Assembly (NCBI GenBank): GCA_024336345.1
Contig: JANFOG010000004.1
Span: forward strand, 1,054,001-1,118,000
From: Mariannaea sp. PMI_226
Lineage: Eukaryota > Ascomycota > Sordariomycetes > Hypocreales > Nectriaceae
Direction: 5' to 3'
Length of the DNA stretch: 64,000 nt
This document shows, piece after piece, positions 1 to 11,832 of the stretch (position 1 is its first letter; every line of letters begins with the position of its first letter). The position numbers and the translations under genes are program-made. The notes under the pieces were generated by a model. It had not been told where the DNA came from. It ran no database searches and was given only the letters and a program-made list of their open reading frames with translations.

Positions 1-1732
1 TGGACGGCCATTGTGAGATGAAGCCCTTCCAGCTTGTCGGTCTCAATTGGATGTCAATTCTGTACAAGTTCAACATCGGATGCATCCTGGCTGATGAAAT
101 GGGCCTCGGCAAGACCTGCCAAGTCATTTCTCTAATGTCCCATCTGGTGGAGAGCTACAATGAGAATCCAACCGCGGAAAAGCCTTGGCCCAACCTGATT
201 GTTGTGCCGCCCAGCACCTACAACAACTGGCTTGTTGAGTTTGAGAAGTTTGCTCCAGATTTGTCCGTTGTGGGTTATCGAGGCACTCAGTCGGAGCGTG
301 CAGAGATTGCCTACGATGTGCAGAACAACCCAGATGACTATCATGTAGTCCTCGCTACATATTCTCAGATCGGCTCGGCTGATGATGTCGATGCAATGAA
401 GTCCTTCAACATTAATGCCGCCGTATTTGACGAAGGCCACAAGATGAAGAATCCAGAAACAAAGATTTACAAAGACCTCTCTAGGATTCCGGCCTCGTGG
501 CGGATGCTCCTCACGGGTATGCGTGCCATTTGCTCATCCATTAATATTCCCATGCTAATATTGTGTCAGGCACTCCGGTACAAAACAACTTATTAGAAAT
601 GACGGCACTTCTCAACTTCATCAACCCGGAAATGTTCCACGGTTATATGGACCACATTCGATACGTCTTTAGTCAGAAGGTAACCATTCGCGACGTTGGA
701 AACGGAGCATTCCTGTACAGCGAGCGTGTCAAGCGTGCTCGTATCATCCTCGAGCCATTCATTCTCCAGCGCCGCAAAGACCAGGTCTTGTCTGATATGC
801 CTGCCAAGTTTTGCAACGTTGTTCACTGCGACATGACCGAGACTCAGAAGGAAGCCTACTCTGACTACGAGGAGATTTTCAAGCTTGAGCCTTCGCAACG
901 TGCTGGAAGAGCTCGCGGTCGTCAAAACGACCAGAATAACTGCTGGATGCAATTGCGAAAGGCGGCTATACATCCTTTGCTTTTCCGTCGCCACTTCGAC
1001 GATGCGAAGATTAATAAAATGGCAAAGATCCTCATGGACAATGTTCCCCAGTCTGAGCTTCACCAGCCAGATATTAAGCACCTGATCCAGGAACTCAAGA
1101 ATGCTTCCGATTTTGAACTCCATCTCTGGTGTCGTGACTACCCACGGCTGCTGAAGAAGTTTGACTTGCCTCCTGAAAAGGAGCTCGACAGTGGCAAGGT
1201 CAAGAAGCTCCTAGAGCTAATCAAGCAGTACCAGAAGAACGGCGACCGGGTCTTGGTGTTTAGCAAGTTCTCACGAGTTATTGAGATGCTCCAGGAGGTG
1301 CTCGCTCTGGGAGACATTCAGCACCGTGTTCTCATGGGCGCGACCAATGTAGCTGAACGCCAGACTCTCATCGACGAGTTCAACGAAGACCCAGACATTC
1401 CTGTTTTCCTCCTGACAACCGGCGCCGGCGGCACAGGTATCAACCTTACCTCGGCCAACAAGGTCATCATCTTCGACCAATCCGACAATCCTCAGGACGA
1501 CATCCAAGCCGAGAACCGCGCGCACCGTCTCGGCCAGAAGCGCGACGTCGAGATTATCCGACTCATTTCAAGGAACACCATTGAGGAGCTCATCTACAAG
1601 GCTTGCCAGAAGAAGATTGAGCTCGCCAACAAGGTCACTGGTGCTATTGAGGAGGATGACGCCGAGGCAGCCAAGAACCTTGAATCGGAGGTTCGCAAGA
1701 TGCTCATGGAAGAGACTATGACGCCACCTTAG
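1..1732 (+). CDS. FUN30: FUN30/SMARCAD1-type SNF2 chromatin remodeller, 3' part (5' end outside window)
   Basis: An ATP-dependent nucleosome remodeller of the SNF2 superfamily; Fun30/Fft3 acts in heterochromatin maintenance and DNA end resection in the nucleus. Exons are 3-516 (open to the left edge) and 570-1732; the 53-nt intron 517-569 restores the motif reading LTGTPVQNN. About 558 residues are visible. Seen in order: Walker A (DEMGLGKT, near visible residue 31), the Walker B variant DEGH typical of the Fun30 branch rather than DEAH, motif III (LLTGTP), and the C-terminal helicase half with VLVFSKFS, TTGAGGTGINL and the arginine-finger motif NRAHRLGQKR. The N-terminal CUE-type region would lie upstream of the window. 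Assignment to Fun30 rather than another SNF2 branch rests on the DEGH box and the GKTCQVIS context. Confidence 0.9.
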
Positions 1733-3780
1733 GATGATTTGGCGGATCCTTTCTAGAACATCAGAGGTGTCACTCATCTTTCCTCCTTTTCCATCTTACT
1801 GCTGTTTGTTTTTGGTCCTTCTGTATTTCGAGGACTTGGACTTTCTATTTTATAACTCTAGCATGACAGAGCGTTGTATCAGGTGCGGCGTTACAACGTG
1901 CAACAGGGGCACCGATTTTTTTTTGATTTTTTTTTTTCTGAGCGTTGAGCTTTTTCTACATCATTTTCGGTCTTTCACCCATTGAGCGAAAAGGGGAAAA
2001 CATTCAAGTAGAGTAATGGAATCAATCATGGCATAACGTGCGCGAAGCAGTTACGATTAGTGTCTAGGGCCAACGGGACGAGAAAGGCGAAGGGACACAC
2101 ACCAAGCATCACTTGCTTGCTGCAACTTACACGGGGGTTTTTTTTTTTTGGTTTCTTTTGAACGTAAGCTTTACTATTCTATAGACGGTCAGGGGCATAG
2201 GCATAAGCAAACATGAACAAAAAATTTTGGGGATAACTTTTTTCTATTATTTATTCCTCTTTAACATGAAATATTCCTATACTTGGGGTTTTACAATCCA
2301 TTCGTCTCCATGCATATATAAACTGCTCTCCTCTTTTTTTTTTTTTGCCTATGTGACACAAGGCTAGACGAACAGCAGACAGACTGCTCAAATATGACTA
2401 GCTATCGATAATGCACGTACACATGCACACAGCATTACAACCTCTACCTATTGTGAGTAGTGATGTGAGTGGCGCGGGTCGATTCTCTTCACGGTCATCA
2501 GCCATCCAATTTACATGATTTTGACCACCACACCATGAATGACGAAGGAAAAGCCAAGTGGAAATGGGGGTAAATTTTCCAGTATGCTTGGACCACAACA
2601 TGCCTCCCCCTCCGTTCCCCCCAGATCCCCCGGGTTTCCTCAGGGTCCTTCGACGGGGAATTTTTCTTGCATATGCAGATGAAAGTAAACTTGGTAAATT
2701 TTAGTTATTACTGACTAGCTGTTCCTAGCATGACAGGAAGTGCGGAGGTCCACAGTAAACAAGGTATAAAATTATGAAAAAAGGAAAACAAGTACTGATT
2801 TAAAAGAGAGTGTCTGTGTGTGAGAGACAGATAAAAAATAAAAAGGACGGACCAAATTCCCCCCCCCAATCTCCAACTTCCCCCCATCTCCCCGGAATTT
2901 CCACAGCTAACAATTAGAGGCCTCTCTAGCCCATTACCAGGGGGGGGCCACTACGGGCAATGTAATTTCCAGAAAAGAAAACAAAACAAACAACACTCTT
3001 TCTTCCCATCACGACGGTAACGAGATGATGGGATGGGGAAAAGTACGGATACAGAGTAATCAATTGGAAGCAGTCATTTGTTTTTGTTTTGTTTTTTTCT
3101 TTCTAGGCATTTGCCACTTTCTTATATTCAAAGTAGTTATCAGTTCCCCCTTATTCTTTTAAGGCAGAAATAGAAATAAAAAATTCATGGATCCTTTATC
3201 GATCCCCTCTCTAAATATATTGTGACTTAGAACCTCAACCAAGAGGCTGAAAATGAATTCAACATACTCTTCATGTAGAAAATCAAAAAGTGTACAGAAG
3301 AATGTAATGCTTGAAAACAAGCAGGCAAACAATAACGTGCCGCGTATTGAGCGTGGTATACCAAACGCAAGAGGATATCACCTCGATGACCAGCCCCAGC
3401 CCCCTCCCAAGAAAAAATGATCAAGCAGAAAAAAACAATGTAGCCAGTTCTCCCAAAAACTCCTGTAACCTAACCCGCCCCAGCCTGAAACATATAAAAC
3501 CCCCCTGGGTCCTTTTACATTTTGGTAGTGATGAAAGTGAAACTTGGTAGGCGAATGAGAGCAATCTTTGGGCAAAAGAGTAGCACCCGTTCAAACCCAT
3601 GCCGGTTTGAAAAGAGAAAAAGAAGAAAATGAAAAAGCCACAGCGACGTGGCTTTTTGGCTCATCCAAGCCAAATAAAAAAAATATATACCAAGAATAAC
3701 AAGTCAACAGTTGTGCGACATGCGAGGTAAGCATCCTACCCCCCCACACACAGACTTTGCATAAAGTAGGGTGTGACAGC
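1733..3780. other. Convergent intergenic region, no gene seen
   Basis: About 2 kb between the stop codons of the remodeller (+) and the Myb-like gene (-), so it should hold both 3' UTRs. It has T-runs of 9-12 (near 1917, 2139 and 2333), short A and C/G homopolymers, and two perfect hairpins near 3590-3657 (separate entry). No ORF shows coding character. Confidence 0.6.
3590..3657. other. Two adjacent perfect hairpins downstream of the Myb-like gene
   Basis: Hairpin 1 (3590-3611) has arms TTCAAACC and GGTTTGAA with a 6-nt loop. Hairpin 2 (3632-3657) has 10-bp arms AAAAAGCCAC and GTGGCTTTTT with the loop AGCGAC. Both are perfect and lie 120-190 bp beyond the stop codon of the minus-strand gene ending at 3781, probably in its 3' UTR. 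Hairpin 2 resembles an intrinsic terminator, but Pol II genes do not use those, so RNA stability or processing is the likelier role. Confidence 0.5.
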
Positions 3781-4632
3781 TCATCGCCAAGTCGAATGGA
3801 GTCCCCTGCGACGAGTGGCATGTCGTTTCAGGCCAACATCGCCGTTGAGCATGAGGCTTTTCCAGCGACGGCTGAGAGCGTCGCTGTCGCGCCCGAGATG
3901 GCGCGCGCAGTCTTGCCATTCGGCTTTTGAAAGTTTGAGCTTCTCCAGAATCAGCTCAACAAGGACACGGTCGTCATCAACACTCCACATGTCAGGATCC
4001 GCAGCGCTGCCCTCAGAGATATCATCGTCGTACATGTCCTCCTCCTCTGGGAAGTAATGTTCCCGGTTCTCCCGATTTTCTCGGTTGCTAGGCATGGGCA
4101 CACGCTCATGCAGATTGTGAAAGTCGGAGCGCTCGAGACCCAGTGGTAATCTCTCGGGAGCAATGTGCGCGCGCTTAGGAGTGGAAGGCGCTACGGGTTC
4201 GTTGTTGATGGGTCGTTGTGACTCGTCCTCAGAGTCGATGTCTCGTCGTTCATCGGAGCTCCGGACAGGTTCTTTGGTAACGAGCTCGAGACGGCGCCTA
4301 GTCGCTGGCGAACGAGTTGTTTTCCTCACTGATGAGGAGGATGGGTAAGGTTCCTTGCGGGCAGGTTTCCGGCCGCTCGATCGCAGGCGAAGCTTTAGAG
4401 GTGGAGGCGCATGGGTAAGAGGAGGAGTAAGAAGCGGCGACTCGGTTTGCGAGGATCCAGTAGTAACGAGCGACTGGAGAGTGCGGCAGCTGTTCATGAT
4501 GTTGGAGAGGGCGCGCTGGGCAGCAAGAGTAGGAGGAGTCGCGGGAGGAGAATGGTAGGTGGGCTCGAAAGCTGGGAGAAGCGTTCGAGAAGACTGCTGC
4601 GAAGTGCAGGGAAATGGCGACGGCGCAAGCAT
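3781..4632 (-). CDS. Myb/SANT-like domain protein, otherwise hypothetical
   Basis: A single-exon ORF of 283 residues. The N-terminal two thirds are low-complexity, rich in Ser, Pro and Arg and probably disordered, with basic patches that could serve as nuclear signals. An acidic stretch follows near residues 195-212 (EEEDMYDDD). The last 70 residues hold a helical segment with three tryptophans (WSVDDD, AEWQDC, SRRWKS) spaced roughly as in Myb/SANT folds, then a very basic tail. I infer a nuclear DNA- or chromatin-binding role; no close family is recognised. The start at 4632 is the most upstream ATG in frame. Confidence is good that the gene is real (composition, domain, ORF length) and low for function. 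Confidence 0.65.
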   Translation of the reverse strand: MLAPSPFPCTSQQSSRTLLPAFEPTYHSPPATPPTLAAQRALSNIMNSCRTLQSLVTTGSSQTESPLLTPPLTHAPPPLKLRLRSSGRKPARKEPYPSSSSVRKTTRSPATRRRLELVTKEPVRSSDERRDIDSEDESQRPINNEPVAPSTPKRAHIAPERLPLGLERSDFHNLHERVPMPSNRENRENREHYFPEEEDMYDDDISEGSAADPDMWSVDDDRVLVELILEKLKLSKAEWQDCARHLGRDSDALSRRWKSLMLNGDVGLKRHATRRRGLHSTWR

Positions 4633-7600
4633 TGTGGCGGTAAAAAATTGAAATGTCTGATGGAGAATGGTATTGGATGCGCCGTGTGCGATTATAGGCG
4701 CGGAGGGTATGAGGAGGTTGGGCGACGGTGGTGGTTGGAGTGCGACGTGCGCGCGAACAGGGACTGCGTGAATGCGACTTGTGAAGAGTGCGACGGATGC
4801 GCGCGCAAGTCACAGCGAGCGCTGTTGGGGGAACAAGAGCCGAAGCCTTGTGTTTGCGGTACGCGATAAATAGATAAAGTCCAATGATGGTATCAGGTAG
4901 ATATGAGAGAGAAGTCTGTTAGAAGAGGAAGGTATGGCTTTGTTGTAAGATGGTTGGTTATGTTGATGTTGTTGTTGATGTTTGGTAAAATGTGGGAGGG
5001 TTGGTAAAGTGTGAGAGGTGAAGCGGAAGTTGATGGGGGAATGGGAATGAAATGGGCAGGGGGTTAATATGAGTGGCCGGGTGCTTCCAGGATTTTTATC
5101 GGGTTTGGGGCCTCTGCGTCTTTCTTTGGGGGCTGCAGGCGGTAGGCGGCAGGCGGGAGATGCGCAGAGGGCACACTGGAGCACCAGGACGCTGGGATGG
5201 AAGGAACCTGGAAGGACGGTGGCCGTTTTTAGTGGGGATCCACCACAACCCAGGCGTTGTCTCAGTGGGTGGCCCAACACACTGCAGTAGGTCCGTACAG
5301 TACAGTACGGATGCGGTATGATAAGATGGACGATGGGCGATGGACAATGGCCCACCAGGAGGGGACAGAGGGGAGAGGGGAGGGGCGGATGGGGCAGTGC
5401 CACTCACTGTGAGACACCCTGCTTCAAAACGGACTGTACAGTGCACAAGGACCTCAACCCGGATGGGACCCCCCGAAACTTGACAGGTCTAGCCCCAAAT
5501 GCGGCCGCTTGCGGGAAGGCTAGGTACCCAGGGTGGAACTGGGCTTGGGGTTTTCCAGGACACACACAGTCCTGCCACCCAATTGGTACAGTGAGTACTT
5601 GCCATTTCGCTTTTGCACACTCGTCCACGAGAGTATCCTGCACTACAACCTGACACTGTGAGGCTCACCCTGGATCCATGCTCCCTCTCTCGCCCTCGTT
5701 CTTTTCCTTCTCCCAAACCCACGTTGTGTGCCTGTTGGCAGGGACCTGGGAGTGAGACACAGGCAAGGCAAGGCAACGACAACAAAACTTCTTACTTGCA
5801 CCCTTCTGGTGACGACGAGAGTCTCCAAAATTCGACAGCCTGATACCTTAGGTTATCCTGTTGATGGTCTTTTGCTTTGTTGCCCTGTCTCTGTGTATGT
5901 GTGTCTGTGTCCGTGTCTGTCTCTCTCTATCTTTCTTATTCCGTCGAGGACTCGAACTACTCATCCAGTGTCTTGTCTCACACGCATCCTCCAGACCAGA
6001 CGCGTTCGTCTCTCAAAAGGCATGTCTCACTTTTTTCTCTCTCTCCCAATTTAACAATGCCAATCTTCACCTGGTCAGAAGCCCTCTACAACCGACCCTC
6101 CACTACCCCTCGGTCGCATCCGTCCATCCTTTGCCTACCTAGATTGTTCCTAGTGCCCTCTCTCTCTTGCATCCTCCTCCTCCTCCACTCCCATTCTCCC
6201 CCCCCTTCTCCCTCCAAGTCGTCCCTCCCTCTCTGGGCTCCTTGAAGACTCCCTCACAATCCCTTGTATTCTTCCTGCTCTCCCTGGGCCAGTCCAGACC
6301 ATCTTCAGCACACCACAATTGGTTAAGCCGCTCGCAGAGCAGAAGCAAAATCCACCCCTGTCAGAACCTGGTTGTCCACGCTGTAGCATACATACACCAC
6401 CACTTAGACCGGACGCAACGCTGCGAACTTCACCCAAGAGGCACCAAACCCCACCCATCACAGACTGATCACTGATATGTGCCTTTTTACCACCCCTCCC
6501 TCTCAAAATGATGTGCAGCCTGCACATGCGTGTGATATTGGGACAGCTAGGGCGTTGATTTGATTTTTTTTTCGCCGTGCTTCATTTCCGTCAGCTCCTC
6601 ATGATGCACATGGCTGGCCGAGAAAAGCCACACCTATCCAATTTACGCCCCAAAAAAAATGATAGAGAAAAATAAACAAATATGTAAAATCATCACAGGA
6701 CTATCCACCATCATACGACAAAACAGCCTGTTTCTCACAACACGCCGGAGTACGTCGTAAATTATAATAATTCCTTTTGATTATCTGCCTTTTTTTTTTT
6801 CCTTTCTTCTTCGTTCTTTTCTTTTCTTTTCTTTTCTTGTTTATCGTCAGACTCCGATCCGTAGCAACAGCCGAGGCGTTCGGCAGATGACACCCTCATT
6901 CTATTTCGTACACCATCAACAAACAACCCAAGAGGGAGAGGGACGGCTCGACTCCTAGCGTTGTTGAGCCCGTGAGTTCCCCTGTTCATTCCAAATACTA
7001 TATTCCCTCCCGTCTGCTCATCTACTTACCTTCACTCACTCATTTTGCCCTATTCCTTGATTCTTCCCTTCACTGTCCCTTCTTTCCCTCCTTTCAGCTC
7101 ATCAATTACCCTGGAGTCCCGTATGTCCCACTTGAGCGCCCTCTGACATCTCCCTCTGGCGTAGCTTATGACTATGTACCCTCACTCACTCACCAGGGCT
7201 CTCCTCCTTTTGTGCACCAGTGAGGTCCCGGGTAACTGAACGTGTACCAGAGAAAAGGGCTTTCCTCCCTTGACGACCATATTCGCTAGCACTGGGGTCC
7301 CTGAGTCATGAGCCAGATGTACCACACCAACTTGTGCACTAATAAACAGTCGACGAAAAAAGTCGCTTGAGTTGTGTGTCTGAAAATAGGAGAAGGGCCA
7401 CATTACCAAGCGCCCACCCTGCTCGACCTTTTCTTAGCTTTGCCAGTGGAAGCGCCCGTAGTTGGGTTAGTTATCCGCTTTGTCAATGACCTCGTGGCCT
7501 GCCTCGCCACGGGGTGCACGTCTCCTTTGGGCACTCAAAACCATTCAGCGCCATTTTATGTCCATCCACCCCATCCACCTTGCGCGTAAAAGAGACGCGG

Positions 7601-10600
7601 CTTGGCTCAAATGCTAGCAATGTTACGTGTGAGTTGCCGCACTCAATCTTCATGACAACTCTGAGGAGCTGTCAAAAATCAAAATCCGTAGTTACACCCG
7701 ATAAAGAATAACAATGTCTTTGTGTCGTTGTCGTTGTACGTCAACACGGGCTAAGCCAATTGATGCAAATCGGGGAAGAGGGGGGTGGTGCGGCGGCCCT
7801 TTGTGAATGCATGCATCCTGTAGCGAGCCGGCCCTCGCGGAGAGAGGGTCAAGTCATTTGTGTGGAGCAGGCAGGCAGATACGATTACACATGTGCTGTG
7901 ATAGAGTGAGTGATACCTGGTTGACCTAAACAAGGGCCTTGTTCTGCCGGATAATCCCACTTGAAGGTGCCGCCCACGCAGACAGGGTCCTTTAGGTCGC
8001 ACCTTGTTTGTGTACGGAATCAGCCAGAAGGGCCAGCCGATCCTTCACCAGTTGGTTACCATGCTGCGTCATTAACCCTCAATTATTCTAACTGCCATGT
8101 TTCTGCCAAGCGAAGACTCCTGGCAAATCTGGGTCCAGCAAGGGAACCCCAAAAGAGCTTGTCCTTCTCTCTTCCCCTTCGCCTTTCTCCCTCTTGATGA
8201 AGAGAAGAGAATGTGGATGTCAGGCAAGCGAGCATAACACTGTGCTGTATCTGTATGCTGTGCGCACGAGCTCTTGCGACATCAAGTGCGTGCTCATCTG
8301 ATCACAATCGCCCCTCTCCCTCATCCCTTATTCCCTTATGCAGAGCACAACGCGGGATGTGAATGGGGTCATGCCCCTCTCCCTTCCCTTCCCTTCCCTC
8401 CCTCATTGTCCAATAGTTATGCTCCCTTCACCTAGAATGTGCCCCTCTGTTCTCCAGAATGACCCCGCGTGATGCTCGGCCCACGAACTCAATATCTAAT
8501 TGCCCTTTACTTATGAACCAATATATTCAAATTGTGTCTATGTCGCATTTTATTTCTCTTTCATGAAGTATAACAATTCGCTCGGATGAAACCAGGGAGG
8601 AATAACCATTGTTTAGCTAGTTCAATGCTCGATCTATATGCCGATCCCCAACGTGGGGTTCGTCTTGGAATACAGAGCCGCTGAAGGTTTGACGCATCAT
8701 ACCTCCGATCAATCCTTGATGCTCGAGAAATCGACTCAAAGAGCCCCTCTTCTCTTCTGCATCCTGCAAGGAATATCACAGCGCTTTGTCCTTCTCCCCT
8801 CTCCCCCCTCTCCCCCCCCTCTCGACAGCAACAAAGCAAATGCTACGCCGCATTATTTGCCTGCAAGTCATCATCATGCATGGAGACGATAGCACGTCCC
8901 ATTGGCTGAGTCTCTTACCCTGATGCGCGATTACTGCATCCTTGTGGGAGCAGGGCTCAGACGTTCAGAGTCTTCTCGCATGCTCCATGTGAGTGTGTCA
9001 AGTGTCTGTAGGCATGTGTGACGTTCACGAAAAACGCGTCTACACGCGACTAAAACGCGATATGACGCGTCGGGATTAATTAAAGACATCCACCCCACTA
9101 AGAGAATTGACCAATAGATAAATAGTAAATAATGGGGCTAGCGGGGCGGCGGCATGCACGCACTTCCGCGTTGATGGTCTGTGCAATATGCACCCACTTA
9201 AACCCGACTCTCTCTCTCTTTCTCTGTCTCTGTCAAAGCGGGCTCAAAGATATTCTATGTAAGTCGTAGTAGCTTTGACAGAGCCCTCTCACCGTCTTTT
9301 CAAAGGCTCAACAGATATTTATACGCCGAAGAATGATGTTAAAATAGTCAAAAATTAGAGAATGCATTAATCACTCACACGTCAGTCGCATGTGATCCGA
9401 AACTCACCGCTGCTTTGGCGATGTCGGCGATACGACAAACCATTGCCTTGCTGTCCTGTCCTCGAGTAGCAGGCCCAAGTTTGAGCTCTGAGACCCAAAA
9501 GCTCTCTTTTGTCAGTGCCTCTGCTTATCTCCCTCTTTTCTCTCTATCTTCTTATTCCCCTCCCCCATCCAAGCGTCTAAACAGGGCCTTACCAAAGGGG
9601 GGACGGGGAGGGGGGAAAGGTACCTAGGCCCAACTTTGACTATCCGAGACCTCTTTCAGACCCCTTGATGATGAAATGGTTTCCACCCCCAGAGGATCGA
9701 GTCCACGCTATGTCCCTTTCGTTTTCTTTCTTGCAATAGAGAGATATTCCCATCACTCCCTCCAGACCATGAAAACGGTGGTCTCCACCTCGTGGGATCG
9801 CATCAGCCAGGACAGGAACCATTAGATCGCTAGATCTGCGACACTTTTCAGCCCTTTGTCCAGTAGAAAGAAGATGGAGAACAAGGATGAGAAGCAAAGC
9901 AGAGGCCACTTCTCTTTTCCTCTGCCGTTTTCTTCATCTCCCTCATCCTTGAAGCTCAATATCTCTCTCCCCCTCCCCCCCTCTATCCCCTTACCCTCTT
10001 TTCGATGCCCCGCAACTAATTCTTAGAACCCTATTCCATCCTTCCATCCTTCCTCGTCATTGACGCTGGATGGCTTCATACTACTAATTTAAGCTTGGAC
10101 TTGCAGCTTTAAAAAAAAAACCACCCTTTTGTTGAAGACTTCTCGCCCTTGAAATACTTACAGGTCAGGGCACTGATAGAGTTACCTGGTTGAGATCTTG
10201 GATGTACCTTAAGATACTCCCTCAACAGGTTTTGCAAGGATCGATGAGAAAATGTGCATCACTCGAACTGGGATTGTTTGATGATCTCGGTCAATGACAC
10301 TTCCCGCGCCCTACAAGACGAGGAACGTCCTTTTCCCCCCCCCTCCCCTCCTTCACTAGTTTTGAATCTACATCTTACAGATGGATGGAAGGATATCCAG
10401 AGTCCCAGGCCCCGGCTGACAGCTTTCCCCTGAATCTCGATGATGTAAGTTGTGTGACGACTCATCAAAATGCCAAGTGGACGGCATCATGACGATTCAA
10501 GCCTCTGTCGATCAGTCTGCTGCTCATGGTGGTATTGTCGTCATCGTTGCGACCCCCTTCTCTCAAGATTACTTTCTTGTTCGTCTCATGCCTTTGACTC

Positions 10601-11832
10601 CTTAGTTTCCCCTTGTTCTTTGTTACGTCACTTCTTGGACTCCCGCGCCGCTCCAACTAAGCCCGGCATTCAGTACCGCTCCTCACCTCAGTCAGGATGT
10701 ATATCACAGCCACCGCGCCTTGAGAGTCATGGAATTGTGGGAACTAGCACACTCCTCGGCTTTTCCCGAAATATCTCCAAAAAAATCCTAGGCTGCGCCA
10801 TAGTTTCCGGGGGTAATTGTAGATTATAGATTACGGACCGACCTCATCATGGGCTGCGTCGAACTCCAATCTCGCCATGAGTCTTGTAACACTAGAGTCT
10901 GACAACATAGCAATAAGTTTCAAGCCATCACATGTAGTATTGGAAGCTATATGGCAACCCAGCTCGCTAGATACCCCCGTATTGTCCATCCTAATATCAC
11001 TCCCCAAGCTCGTGGCTATGATCCCCAGGTGAGATATGATGGGACTTCTCAAACAAACCTACTCTCCATCTAGATTACAGCATCGTCATCCACTTTACTT
11101 GACATTCATCTACAGAGTAATTACAAATAATATCACTCCTTCTTCCAAGTGCTAGAACTTATTAATAATTTTCTTTCTAAATGCACAAATCGTTGGCTCG
11201 TGGCAAATACTGAATTATTATGTCGTGAGAACATCCAAGCCGCGTTCCCTCAACGCCATCCACGCGAGAACTGTTGACCTGACCTATTCAGTCAACATGT
11301 CTCCTCTTCTCACACAATGCAGGAATGTCCTGGGAGCAATTATATAGACATGTGTCTTCCATCCACCACCCCCCTCCCAAAAGGGCTCAGGACAAACCAA
11401 ACAACCGCCTTATTGAATCTAAATTCCAACCATGCCTCAGTGCAAAGATAGGCCAGGCCATTCAACCACCTCTTGAATTTTCCAATGATTAGCAAATCCC
11501 ATCTTTCCCTCCCCATTTTAGTCTAAAATTTCCAGTTTTCAAGAATAACCAACAGAAGGAGGGTGTTGAAGGTGAAGAACATCTCTGACCCCACAAAGAA
11601 TCCCCCCAGAATCCACCGTCATGAAGAATAGAGCTGCTTGCCTCAATGCAAATGTGTATGCCAAAAAAAATTAAATAAATGCAAAAGGATTGATGTGTCG
11701 CCTCTTCTCGCCCAAGTAGTAAGGATTGTGTTGGGGGTGGAAGATTTCGTCGTGTAAAGGGGGGGGTTTTGATATTAAGTCGTTTCTCTTCGCTATTATG
11801 TCCCCATACCGGGGTTCTTTTCATCGAGCTTT
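4633..11832. other. 7.2 kb gene-free spacer with CT-rich tracts
   Basis: It lies between the start of the Myb-like gene and the 3' end of the chitin synthase activator. The many short ORFs are low-complexity and unconvincing. It contains long pyrimidine tracts (6.16-6.25 kb, 8.36-8.40 kb, 8.79-8.82 kb), a CTTTT microsatellite near 6816-6840, a G-run element at 5361-5394 and a G-rich stretch near 9597-9618. No tRNA, transposase or reverse transcriptase was recognised. It could hold a long 5' leader or non-coding transcripts. Confidence 0.5.
5361..5394 (+). other. G-quadruplex-forming motif
   Basis: Five runs of four guanines (5361-5364, 5370-5373, 5377-5380, 5382-5385, 5391-5394) are separated by loops of 1-5 nt. 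This is more than the four runs needed for an intramolecular quadruplex. It lies about 730 bp upstream of the start codon of the minus-strand Myb-like gene. The run structure is seen directly; a function is not shown. Confidence 0.55.

Noticed and set aside
4810..5446. Minus-strand ORFs of 116-197 codons upstream of the Myb-like gene
   Set aside because: Low-complexity Pro/Ser/His translation from CT-rich sequence, with no domain; more likely leader or promoter.
9640..9909. Minus-strand 89-codon ORF with a hydrophobic start
   Set aside because: Composition follows the local CT-rich DNA and nothing resembles a known protein.
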